This document shows, piece by piece, positions 56,857 to 64,000 of a DNA stretch of 64,000 nucleotides. Position 1 is the first letter of the stretch. Every line of letters begins with the position of its first letter. A program made the position numbers and the translations under genes. This stretch comes from JASLDZ01 sp038226305 (GTDB taxonomy: Bacteria > Pseudomonadota > Alphaproteobacteria > Caulobacterales > Caulobacteraceae): positions 1 through 64,000 of the forward strand of contig JBBRQN010000010.1 in the NCBI GenBank assembly GCA_038226305.1. The letters are read 5' to 3'. The notes under the pieces were generated by a model. That model saw only the letters and a program-made list of their open reading frames with translations. It was not told the DNA's origin and made no database searches.

Positions 56857-58126
56857 CGGTTTCGTGAGTGCCGCCGATCCCGCCCTGCTGGCGATGGGCC
56901 GCGCCGCCCGTGCTGCCCAGCCGATCCTGCGCGACGCGCCGCCCGAGCAGCGGACCGCCGCCCTGCACGCCATCGCCTCTGCTGTGAGGTCCGCCGCGCC
57001 GGCCGTGCTCGCCGCCAACGCCGCCGACGTAGAAGCCGCTCGCGCGGCGGGGGAGCCCGCCCACAGGCTCGACCGCCTGGCCTTGAACCCCGCCCGCCTC
57101 GAAGGCGTCGCGCAGGGGGTGGAGGCGGTGGCCGCCCAGCCCGATCCCGTCGGCGTGGAGCTGGCGCGGTGGACCCGGCCGAACGGGCTGGACATCGCCC
57201 GCGTCTCGACCCCCATCGGCGTGATCGCGGTGATCTACGAGGCCCGGCCCAACGTGGGCGTGGACGCGGCTGCCATCGCCATACGCTCGGGCAACGCCCT
57301 GATCCTGCGGGGCGGGTCGGAGTGTCTGCGTTCGGCGCTGGCGCTGCAGGTGGCGGTGGAGGCGGGGCTGGTGTCTGCGGGTCTGCCGCCCGCCACCGTA
57401 CAGATGATCCCCACCGCGGACCGCTCAGCCGTAGGCGCTCTCCTCGTCGGGCTGGACGGGGCCATCGACCTCCTGATCCCCCGCGGCGGCAAGTCGCTGG
57501 TGGAGCGCGTGCGCAAGGAGGCGCGGGTGGCGGTGCTGGGGCACCTGGAGGGGCTGAACCACACCTTCCTGCACGCCTCCGCCGACGTCGAAACGGCCAT
57601 CGCGATCACGCTCAACGCGAAGATGCGGCGAACCTCCGTATGCGGAGCGACCGAGACACTGCTGGTGGATGCGGCCGACGCCCAGTGCCTGTTGCCCCCC
57701 GTCGCGCAGGCGCTGGCGGCCGCGGGCTGCGAACTGCGGGGCGACGGGCGCGCACGGGCGCTGCATCCGCAGATGTCGGTCGCCACCGAGGCCGACTTCG
57801 GCACCGAGCACCTGGACGCCATCCTGAACGTGGCCGTGGTCGACGGGCTGGACGGGGCGGTGGAGCACATCGCCCGCTACGGCTCCTCCCATACCGACGC
57901 CATCGTGGCGCAGGATCAGGCGGCAGCCGAAGCCTTCGCCCGGCGGGTGGATTCCGCCATCGTTCTGATCAACGCCTCCACCCAATACGCCGACGGCGGG
58001 GAGTTCGGATTCGGCGCCGAGATCGGCATCGCCACCGACCGCCTCCACGCGAGAGGCCCCGTAGGCCCCGCCCAGCTCTGCAGCTTCAAATACGTCGTCC
58101 GCGGAACCGGCCAGACCCGACCGTGA
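56849..58126 (+). CDS. proA: Glutamate-5-semialdehyde dehydrogenase
   Basis: A 425-residue NADPH-dependent reductase for the second step of proline synthesis. The NADP region STPIGVIAVIYEARPNV and the catalytic Cys in RRTSVCGATETLLVD are conserved, as is GRGG-like IPRGGKSLVERVRKEA. Co-translated with proB; it ends the metZ-apaG-proBA operon and converges with the WcbI-like gene 3 bp downstream. Confidence 0.95.
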   Translation: MADGFVSAADPALLAMGRAARAAQPILRDAPPEQRTAALHAIASAVRSAAPAVLAANAADVEAARAAGEPAHRLDRLALNPARLEGVAQGVEAVAAQPDPVGVELARWTRPNGLDIARVSTPIGVIAVIYEARPNVGVDAAAIAIRSGNALILRGGSECLRSALALQVAVEAGLVSAGLPPATVQMIPTADRSAVGALLVGLDGAIDLLIPRGGKSLVERVRKEARVAVLGHLEGLNHTFLHASADVETAIAITLNAKMRRTSVCGATETLLVDAADAQCLLPPVAQALAAAGCELRGDGRARALHPQMSVATEADFGTEHLDAILNVAVVDGLDGAVEHIARYGSSHTDAIVAQDQAAAEAFARRVDSAIVLINASTQYADGGEFGFGAEIGIATDRLHARGPVGPAQLCSFKYVVRGTGQTRP

Positions 58127-58129
58127 GCG

Positions 58130-58975
58130 TCAGGCCGCCTGCGAGCTGACAGTGAGGCGCGCGGCTCGCCGCTCTGCCGCATAGGCGATCAGATACTGGT
58201 CCTCGCTGTATCGGCGCCCGTCAAAGACATAGGTGGCATCGTGCGCGACCCACTTCAGGTCGAGGTAATCGCGCATCGCGCGGGGGATCGGCACGTGCCA
58301 GGGATGGGTGTCGACCACCGGAAGCTCTGAGCGGCGAAGCTGCTCCGACAGGGCCGCAAGCCTTCGATCATCAGGGAAGCTCTGGCGCAGGAGCTCGCCC
58401 AGCAGCCAGCCGATCATCGGCGGCGCAGCGTGGTCGAAATCCCAGAACAGGCGTCTGCGAAACATCTCGCGCCCCATGAACTCCGACGGCTTCACGTCGC
58501 AACCGGCCTCCTGCGCCTGCAGAAGCTGCAGCTGCGCGGCGCGAATGCGCCAGGGGCTGGTGAGTCGTTTGCGGGAGAGCTCGTCGTAGGCTGCTGGGAT
58601 CTCTGCCAGGGGCAGACCCTGCTCCTCAAGCTCGATCAGCACCCTGTCGCCCATCCAAGTGCGTGAAGGGCGAAGCGGGTCGTAGACCTGGAACGGCAGG
58701 TAGACCCCTAGCGCCGTGGTCGGAAAGGTGACCAGCGGAACACCCAGGCGCAGGGCATCGACCGCCTCCGGCGAGGCGGAGGTGGCCTGGCGCCAATGGG
58801 CGACGCAGCGCGCGGCCTGATCGTCGGTCGGCCGCTCGATCCCGTCCCCATAGCCAAGGCCGTTGAGGTGCACGAACTCGAATCGGTCGCTCAGCGCGCG
58901 CAGGCCGACCGCAGCCGCCGCCACTTCCAGGGCCTGGCAGTCGCCGGTGACGATCAGAGTCGGCCGCGGGGTCAC
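58130..58975 (-). CDS. WcbI-like putative acyltransferase, last gene of the carrier-protein cassette
   Basis: A 281-residue cytosolic protein. The N-terminal VTGDCQALEVAA resembles the G-N/D-C-Q motif of WcbI, a polysaccharide-biosynthesis protein that binds CoA and is believed to add acyl groups to capsule. The segment FRRRLFWDFDHAAPPMIGWLL matches the later WcbI region with its Asn/Asp-His pair. The GTG start overlaps the carrier protein stop as GTGA. Inference: it may transfer an aminoacyl group from the carrier to an acceptor. The family call is moderate and the acceptor unknown. Confidence 0.6.
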   Translation of the reverse strand: MTPRPTLIVTGDCQALEVAAAAVGLRALSDRFEFVHLNGLGYGDGIERPTDDQAARCVAHWRQATSASPEAVDALRLGVPLVTFPTTALGVYLPFQVYDPLRPSRTWMGDRVLIELEEQGLPLAEIPAAYDELSRKRLTSPWRIRAAQLQLLQAQEAGCDVKPSEFMGREMFRRRLFWDFDHAAPPMIGWLLGELLRQSFPDDRRLAALSEQLRRSELPVVDTHPWHVPIPRAMRDYLDLKWVAHDATYVFDGRRYSEDQYLIAYAAERRAARLTVSSQAA

Positions 58976-59229
58976 GGACGGGACTCGCCGACGATGCTGG
59001 CGAGATCGGCGATGCTGTCGGCGGCGAAGGCGCGCTGCAGGGGCAGTTCGCAGCCGAGCACGCGTTCAAGCTCCAGCACCACCTGCAGGCGGCCGAACGA
59101 ATCCCAGCCCATCACCTCGGCCGGGCGCGTCGAGGCGTGCAGATCCTCCAAGCGCGCGCGACAGGCGACGGCGACGGCGACGCGCACGCGATCGATGGAG
59201 TCGAGAGGGGCGACGGACGAGAGGGTCAC
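58972..59229 (-). CDS. Stand-alone acyl/aminoacyl carrier protein
   Basis: An 85-residue four-helix carrier protein. MGWDSFGRLQVVLELE places Ser44 as the 4'-phosphopantetheine attachment site, and the ends have the usual helices. It is not beside fatty-acid genes, so it is not AcpP. The start at GTG 59229 overlaps the ligase stop by 4 bp; a longer frame from 59274 lies inside the ligase. With the flanking SerRS-like gene, it is the likely amino-acid acceptor. A phosphopantetheinyl transferase is needed from elsewhere. Confidence 0.82.
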   Translation of the reverse strand: MTLSSVAPLDSIDRVRVAVAVACRARLEDLHASTRPAEVMGWDSFGRLQVVLELERVLGCELPLQRAFAADSIADLASIVGESRP

Positions 59230-60089
59230 CCCGCAGATACGAGTCCGGCGGCGTCGCGGATGGAATTGGGCCACAACTCCGTTTGCCGGCCGTGATGCGC
59301 CACCAAGGCGAGCGCCAGCCGCTCCAGCCCGACACCGAGGCAGGCGGAGTGAGCGAGCCCGCCTTGCGCGAGGCGGATGTCCCAGCGCTGGCTGAAGAAC
59401 TCGCCGTGCAGGTTCAGGCTGAGGCAGGCGACCTCGCCGTGCTCTCCTATGGGCAGGATCAGCTCGACCTTCGATTGCTGCGCGCGCTGCAGGCCGGCCA
59501 TGATCTCCCCACCGCGCCCCCAGAAGGGATCGCTGGCCTCGCGGCGTTCCGGGGCGAGGCCGAGGCGGTCAAGCCAGCCGACGGCGGCATCCAGGGCAGC
59601 GCCTGCGCGCGCGCGCACCTGCGCTTCCGTTCCGAAGAACACGAACTCGTCCATCGTGAACGCCCGCAACCGCGCCTCGCTGTATTCGGCCTCAATGCGA
59701 TGACACGGGGAGCCCACCGCAACCGTTAGGCCTTCAGGCCCGAGCGGCCCGCCCTGAGCGACGTGGCGATAGGTGACGAGGCACGCGGCAGGGGTCAGGG
59801 CCAGTCGGTCCGGCGCCGCAACGCTGTCTTTCAGGTACGGAACCACCGCCGAGACCAGCTGCGGAAAGCGTTCGACGTAGGCGCAGCGCTCCAGATCGCT
59901 CCAGGGGATCACGCCGGAACCCGCCAGACGCACATCCGGAGGGATCGAAAGCACTTCGGCGAACCGGGCGTGCAGGCCATCGATCAAGCCCGCGAAGTGC
60001 CCTTCCTTGAGGTAGACGCCGCGGGCGTCCGTCCGGATCAGGCCCGAGGTCTCGGCACGATGGCTCCCGCAGTCGGCCGCATGCTCCAT
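59226..60089 (-). CDS. Amino acid:[carrier protein] ligase (SerRS homologue)
   Basis: A 287-residue class II aminoacyl-tRNA-synthetase-like protein without a tRNA-binding arm. FTMDEFVFFGTEAQVRARA, ASDPFWGRGGEI, QQSKVELILPI and AHSACLGVGLERLALALVAHHG follow the archaeal-type SerRS core. Cys103 (PAACLVT), Glu148 (MDEF) and Cys250 (HSAC) have the spacing of the Cys-Glu-Cys zinc site in known amino acid:[carrier protein] ligases. Those enzymes charge glycine or alanine on a carrier protein, not tRNA. The carrier gene overlaps its stop. The ATG at 60125 gives 12 more residues. Confidence 0.82.
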   Translation of the reverse strand: MEHAADCGSHRAETSGLIRTDARGVYLKEGHFAGLIDGLHARFAEVLSIPPDVRLAGSGVIPWSDLERCAYVERFPQLVSAVVPYLKDSVAAPDRLALTPAACLVTYRHVAQGGPLGPEGLTVAVGSPCHRIEAEYSEARLRAFTMDEFVFFGTEAQVRARAGAALDAAVGWLDRLGLAPERREASDPFWGRGGEIMAGLQRAQQSKVELILPIGEHGEVACLSLNLHGEFFSQRWDIRLAQGGLAHSACLGVGLERLALALVAHHGRQTELWPNSIRDAAGLVSAG

Positions 60090-60279
60090 CACGACTCGTT
60101 GGCTCCACACACACGTCCGCCACATACGCGCCGACGTCTTTTGTTGCGTGGCCGTAACTTCGCAGCGCGCCTAGGTGCAGCAGGCCGTGAGTGAAGGCAA
60201 TCCGCCCCTGCGCCCACGGATTGAGCACGACGTGCGCTAAATCAGCCTCAGCGGCGCACGGTGCAGCCAGCCAGGATCG

Positions 60280-60969
60280 TCAGGCTTCGCCGTCGAGGGA
60301 GTAGCCGGCGGAGCGGACGGTGCGGATGGGGTCGGTTTCGGCCCCGTTGTTCAGGGCCTTGCGCAGGCGCCCGATGTGCACGTCCACCGTGCGGGCCTCC
60401 ACGTAGACGTCCGAGCCCCACACCGCGTCCAAGAGCTGCTCGCGGGAGAACACCCGGCCGGGGTGCTGCATGAAGTAGTCGAGCAGGCGGAATTCGGTCG
60501 GGCCGAGGTGGACCTCGCGCTCCGACCGTTTCACCCGGTGCGCCACCCGGTCGACCGTAAGGTCGCCGTGACGCAGCTTGTCCTCCGCGAGGCCCGGGCG
60601 GATGCGGCGCAGGACGGCGCGGATGCGGGCGGTGAGCTCCACCATCGAGAAGGGCTTGGTGAGGTAGTCGTCGGCACCGGTGTCGAGCCCGCGCACGCGG
60701 TCCGACTCCTCGCCCCGGGCGGTGAGCATCACGATGGGCAGGTTGCGGGTGTCGGCCTTGCCTCGCAGGCGCCGGCAGACCTCGATGCCGCTGACCTTGG
60801 GCAGCATCCAGTCCAGCACCACGAGGTCGGGCTGGCGCTCGTCGATGGCGATCAGCGCCTCCTCCCCGTCGCCGGCGACGGTGACGACGTAGCCTTCCTT
60901 CTCGAGGTTGTACTGCAGAAGGGTGGACAGGGCGTCCTCGTCCTCCACCACCAGAATGCGCGGGGTCAT
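60280..60969 (-). CDS. phoB: Phosphate regulon response regulator PhoB
   Basis: A 229-residue OmpR-type regulator. The receiver has ILVVEDEDALSTLLQYNLE, the phosphoacceptor Asp53 (VVLDWMLPKVSG) and Lys in DYLTKPFSMVEL; the winged-helix DNA-binding domain has LGPTEFRLLDYFMQHPGRVFSREQLLDAVWG. It activates genes with Pho boxes when PhoR phosphorylates it. The ATG overlaps the phoU stop by 4 bp. Confidence 0.96.
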   Translation of the reverse strand: MTPRILVVEDEDALSTLLQYNLEKEGYVVTVAGDGEEALIAIDERQPDLVVLDWMLPKVSGIEVCRRLRGKADTRNLPIVMLTARGEESDRVRGLDTGADDYLTKPFSMVELTARIRAVLRRIRPGLAEDKLRHGDLTVDRVAHRVKRSEREVHLGPTEFRLLDYFMQHPGRVFSREQLLDAVWGSDVYVEARTVDVHIGRLRKALNNGAETDPIRTVRSAGYSLDGEA

Positions 60970-61679
60970 GACGACAGGGCCTCTTCGCCGGGTTCGGCCA
61001 GGCGGCGCTTGGGACGGTTGCCAAGCACCTCCTCGCCGGTGATCTCGTAGTACAGGATCTCGGAAAGGTTCGTGGCGTGATCGCCGATCCGCTCCAGGTT
61101 CTTGGCGATGAACAACAGGTGCGCACAGCTCGCGATCGTCCGCGGATCGCTCATCATGTAGGTGAGAAGCTCGCGGAACAGGCTGTCGTAGGTCTCGTCC
61201 ACTTCCTCGTCGCGGCGCCACACGGCCATGGCGGCCTCGGTGTCTTCCTCGGTGTAGGCGTCCAGCGTTTCGCGCAGGCGCCCGATGACGAGCTTGCCCA
61301 TGCGCTCGATGGAGCGGGTGAGGGCGGTGATCGGCTCGGCTTCCGAGATGACCAGCGTTCGCTTGGCGATGGACTTGGCCATGTCGCCGGTACGCTCCAG
61401 CTCCAGGCTCATCTTCATGGCGGCCACGGCGCGGCGCAGGTCCTGGGCCATCGGCTGGCGCAGGGCGATGATGCGGATGGCCCGGCGCTCGATGTCGTGC
61501 TGCATCTCGTCGAGCTTCACGTCGCGACCGATGATGATCTGGGCCAGGCCCACGTCGCGGTTGGCCACCGCCTCCACGCAGCCGGACACCTGAGCTTCCA
61601 CGAGCCCACCCATGCGCACGACCTCGGCCTTGAGCTGGGTCAGCTCCTCGCCGTAGAATTTCAGGGTGTGTTCGTTCAT
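60966..61679 (-). CDS. phoU: Phosphate signalling regulator PhoU
   Basis: A 237-residue all-helical protein, two three-helix bundles with the metal-binding E/DxxxD patterns (RDVKLDEMQHDIERRAI; AKNLERIGDHATNL). It links the Pst transporter to PhoR and keeps the regulon off when phosphate is high. MNEHTLKFYGEELTQL at 61679 matches the family start; ATG at 61691 is a 4-residue longer option. The Pho box lies about 105 bp upstream. Confidence 0.95.
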   Translation of the reverse strand: MNEHTLKFYGEELTQLKAEVVRMGGLVEAQVSGCVEAVANRDVGLAQIIIGRDVKLDEMQHDIERRAIRIIALRQPMAQDLRRAVAAMKMSLELERTGDMAKSIAKRTLVISEAEPITALTRSIERMGKLVIGRLRETLDAYTEEDTEAAMAVWRRDEEVDETYDSLFRELLTYMMSDPRTIASCAHLLFIAKNLERIGDHATNLSEILYYEITGEEVLGNRPKRRLAEPGEEALSS

Positions 61680-61782
61680 CGTCTCGGGCATGGCGGGCGG
61701 CGTTTCCGGGGTCGAATCCCGATGAGCGTCAGGATGTGCGGGCGGAAGTTCCGGAGCGTCTAACCGAACTCGCACCCGGCTT

Positions 61783-61811
61783 CATGACACAAGCGTGACG
61801 GATGTGTGACG
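61783..61811 (-). promoter_or_regulatory. Three-unit Pho box before phoU-phoB
   Basis: On the minus strand the 7-mers CGTCACA, CGTCACG and TGTCATG start exactly 11 bp apart (61811, 61800, 61789), the spacing of PhoB half-sites. It lies just inside the phoR-phoU gap and would allow PhoB to activate phoU-phoB. Confidence 0.65.
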
Positions 61812-61815
61812 CTGC

Positions 61816-63297
61816 TCAGGCCGCCGAGCGCGCAACCGGCTCTGCTGCAGGGGTCGATGCCACGGGCGCACTGCGGGGGGCGGCCAGGGGAAAATAGGCG
61901 GTGAACCGCGACCCGTGCGACGGGGCGCTCTCCACGAGAAGCCCCCCCCGGTGCCGGTTGACGATGTGCTTCACGATCGCCAGCCCCAACCCGGTGCCCG
62001 AGCGCGGGCCCGATTTCTGACCCTCGACACGATAGAAACGCTCGGCCAGTCGCGGCAGGTGTTCACGAGACAGGCCGGAGCCCTCGTCGATCACGCGCAC
62101 GAAGGCAAAGCCGCCCTCCGCCCGGCCGCGGTCGGGAGCCACGAGCGAGATTCGCCCGGCCCCGGGCAGCTGGGCCCATGCGGCATCGGTAGAGCTTGTC
62201 AACGCGTCCTCGCCTGCGGCCAGCCCCACCTCGACCCGCACGGGAGCACCGTCCGCGGAGTATTTGGCGGCGTTGTCGACGAGGTTCTGGACCACCTGCA
62301 CGATCTGGTCGCGGTCGCCCAGCACCTCGGCCGAGCCTGCAGGGGGCAGGTGCAGGCTGATGCGCACCCGCTTGTGGGCGATCATCGGCTGCAAGGCATC
62401 CACCACGTCGGCCGTGGCGAGCGACAGATCGCAACGGCCCGAGGGGGGCACGTGCTCCGAAAGCTCGATGCGCGACAGGGAGAGCAGATCCTCGGTCAGC
62501 CGGCCCATGCGCTCGGTCTGCGAGCTCATGATGGCCAGGAAGCGGTCGCGGGCGACAGGATCGTCCTTTGCGTGGCCGCGCAGGGTCTCGATGTAGCCCG
62601 AGAGTGAGGCCAGGGGAGTGCGCAGTTCGTGGCTGGCATTGGCCAGGAAGTCAGCCCGTGTGCGCTCCGCCCGCCGAGCCTCGGTCTCGTCGCGCAGCAG
62701 AAGCAGCGCAAAGGCTTCCCGCGGATTCGCAGGCTCGGCCTCCAGGGGCGAGGCAAACACGTGCCAGAAGCGCGTCTGCGACACCCCATCCTCCAGCGAC
62801 GCGCTGACCTTGGTGCGGCCGAACAGGGCTTCGTCCACCGCCTCCAGAACCTCGGGCCGCCGGAAGACGGTGACGAGGAGGGCGCCTTCCCGGGGGGTGC
62901 GGGGGAGGGCCCGGGCAGCCGCGTTGGCAAACACGATGCGCCGGTCGCTCAGGTCGTCGGGCTCGCCGCCCCGCACGATCAGGAAGGGGTCGGGCAGGCG
63001 CTCGAGCGCTTCCGCGAAAGGGCTGCCGAGAACGGGGTCCGCCTGGGCGACAGCGGCCTGCAAGGCGGCGCGACGCGTCGTCAGCCACAGGCCGAGCCCG
63101 GCGCCGCCCGCCACCAGCAGCGTCGCCGCCAAAAGCGTCGCAGTGCCGTGCGGGCCAGTCCACGCCAGGGAAAGGGCTGCCAGCGCCGTCAGCGCACAGA
63201 CGATCACGCCGGAACGTCCGGCTGGTCTTGCGGCAGGGACTGCGGGCGGCGGAAGACTCACGTCACAAATGTGGAGAGCCGATGTGACGTTCGCCAC
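61816..63297 (-). CDS. phoR: Phosphate regulon sensor kinase PhoR
   Basis: A sensor histidine kinase of up to 493 residues. Two N-terminal helices (VIVCALTALAALSLAW and ATLLAATLLVAGGAGLGLWL), a PAS-like region, HisKA with FLANASHELRTPLASLSGY, and an ATPase domain (LVDNAAKYSADG, DEGSGLSREHL, GTGLGLAIVKHI). The start is uncertain: the GTG at 63297 is the longest, but GTG at 63261 removes an inverted repeat from the coding region. In many alphaproteobacteria pstCAB lies between phoR and phoU; here none does. Confidence 0.93.
   Translation of the reverse strand: MANVTSALHICDVSLPPPAVPAARPAGRSGVIVCALTALAALSLAWTGPHGTATLLAATLLVAGGAGLGLWLTTRRAALQAAVAQADPVLGSPFAEALERLPDPFLIVRGGEPDDLSDRRIVFANAAARALPRTPREGALLVTVFRRPEVLEAVDEALFGRTKVSASLEDGVSQTRFWHVFASPLEAEPANPREAFALLLLRDETEARRAERTRADFLANASHELRTPLASLSGYIETLRGHAKDDPVARDRFLAIMSSQTERMGRLTEDLLSLSRIELSEHVPPSGRCDLSLATADVVDALQPMIAHKRVRISLHLPPAGSAEVLGDRDQIVQVVQNLVDNAAKYSADGAPVRVEVGLAAGEDALTSSTDAAWAQLPGAGRISLVAPDRGRAEGGFAFVRVIDEGSGLSREHLPRLAERFYRVEGQKSGPRSGTGLGLAIVKHIVNRHRGGLLVESAPSHGSRFTAYFPLAAPRSAPVASTPAAEPVARSAA
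63260..63290. repeat. Inverted repeat at the phoR start
   Basis: ACGTCACA and TGTGACGT are perfect 8-bp arms around a 15-bp spacer. Each arm contains a Pho-like CGTCACA, but there is no second unit at 11 bp, so it is not a standard Pho box. It could be a regulatory site if phoR starts at 63261. Confidence 0.45.
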
Positions 63298-63430
63298 CTT
63301 GTTTCAACATCGGCTTGGCGGAACCCCCAGTGGGAACGAAGCTATGCCGTTGCGGCTTTCAGCCCTGCCCATTTAAACGCCGGACGACATTCCGCTGCAT
63401 CCGTCCGTCTGCCCTGTGAGCCCAAAGGCG

Positions 63431-63456
63431 GGAGCGCGGGAACAGCCCGCGGCTCC
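63431..63456 (+). repeat. Hairpin before the phosphatase-family gene
   Basis: GGAGCGCGGG and CCCGCGGCTCC pair around a 5-base loop with one bulge, immediately before the AAGGA ribosome site. It may affect translation or be coincidental in high-GC DNA. Confidence 0.35.
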
Positions 63457-63468
63457 TAAGGAACACCG

Positions 63469-64000
63469 ATGCGCGAGCCCTCCTCCATCCGGGTGATGAC
63501 CTACAACGTCCACGGCTGCGTGGGCGGCGACCGGCGCCTGGACGTGGACCGCATCGCCGGCGTGATCGCCCGGGAAGAGCCCGACGTGGTCGCCCTGCAG
63601 GAGCTCGACGTGGGGCGCGCCCGATCGCAGCGCGTGGATCAGGCTGCCGAGATCGCCAGGCGCCTCGGTATGAACCACCACTTCAACTCCGCCTTCCGGG
63701 TGGCGGACGAGCAGTATGGCGACGCGATCCTGTCGGCCCTGCCGGTCACGCTCGTGAAGTCCGGCCCCTTGCCGCGGCCGCCGCGGATGAGCGCTCTGGA
63801 GCTGCGGGGCGCACTGTGGGTGGAGGTGGAGGTGCCGGGCGGCGGCAGGCTGCAGGTGGTCACCACGCACCTTGGGCTTCTGCCGAACGAGCACAAGCTG
63901 CAGGTGGCCGCCCTCATGGGCCGGGAGTGGCTGGGCGCCGAAGGCTTCGCCGACCCGGCGATCCTCCTCGGTGATTTCAACGCCACCCCCCGATACGCCG
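63469..64000 (+). CDS. Endonuclease/exonuclease/phosphatase family protein, partial
   Basis: The first 177 codons of an EEP-fold enzyme; the frame is open to the right edge. Visible motifs are IRVMTYNVHGCVGGD, VVALQELD (metal-binding Glu), VTTHLGLLPNEHKLQV and ILLGDFNATP (Asp/Asn of the active site). The family includes phosphodiesterases, nucleases and lipid or inositol phosphatases; the subgroup is not decided. The ATG follows AAGGA by 6 bp. Divergent from phoR. Confidence 0.88.
   Translation, partial: MREPSSIRVMTYNVHGCVGGDRRLDVDRIAGVIAREEPDVVALQELDVGRARSQRVDQAAEIARRLGMNHHFNSAFRVADEQYGDAILSALPVTLVKSGPLPRPPRMSALELRGALWVEVEVPGGGRLQVVTTHLGLLPNEHKLQVAALMGREWLGAEGFADPAILLGDFNATPRYA

Overview
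The window is a high-GC, densely packed chromosomal segment from an alphaproteobacterium, most likely of the family Caulobacteraceae (Caulobacter, Phenylobacterium or Brevundimonas-like). The reasons are the atpHAGDC order with a very short epsilon subunit, the DUF484-xerC pair, the ctpA / EnvC-like / rlmH / rsfS / nadD / obgE cluster, the metZ-apaG pair, the frequent GTG starts, and a PriA with an unusual zinc region. This taxonomic call is inference from gene content; no rRNA is present. No prophage, CRISPR array or integrative element is visible; the only mobile DNA is an IS5-family element cut by the left edge.

Layout. 1-520: partial IS5-type insertion sequence. 532-4550: VIT1-type metal transporter, then a cyanide-insensitive bd oxidase operon (GbsR-type regulator, cydA, cydB, DUF2474 small subunit) with a palindromic operator over its likely promoter. 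4563-10013: xerC, DUF484, a transaldolase-like aldolase, priA and a stand-alone EAL phosphodiesterase. 10002-13705: a translationally coupled unit of aspartyl protease-PDZ protein, TerC and a DHA2 exporter. 14000-19590: F1 ATP synthase operon with two extra envelope genes. 19598-27297: a minus-strand housekeeping run (alpha/beta hydrolase, rppH, divergent polysaccharide deacetylase, ctpA, EnvC-like factor, rlmH, rsfS, nadD, obgE). 27352-33397: dienelactone hydrolase, then a TetR-controlled tripartite efflux operon with two identical-class operators. 33448-49540: accessory and envelope genes, including a frameshifted hybrid histidine kinase, a frameshifted mscS, a TadG-like protein, an M2 peptidase, mtgA, an ATP-dependent DNA ligase coupled to a small UVR-motif protein, and a secreted repeat protein with a peptidoglycan-binding end. 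49767-58126: tRNA-Gly(CCC), a His-rich zinc exporter, dCTP deaminase, esterase, PsiE, and a metZ-apaG-proB-proA operon.

58130-60089 is the most novel block: three minus-strand genes joined by GTGA overlaps encode a SerRS-like amino acid:[carrier protein] ligase, a stand-alone carrier protein and a WcbI-like putative acyltransferase. Together they look like a route that loads an amino acid on a phosphopantetheine arm and passes it to an unknown acceptor, possibly a surface glycan.

60280-63297 is the phosphate regulon core phoR-phoU-phoB, without pst genes between, with a three-unit Pho box before phoU. The window ends inside an endonuclease/exonuclease/phosphatase family gene (63469 to the right edge).

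Most genes are ordinary conserved housekeeping genes. Several starts are GTG or TTG and are chosen from stop-start overlaps; these are noted individually. Two genes carry single-base frameshifts that could be real or sequencing errors.
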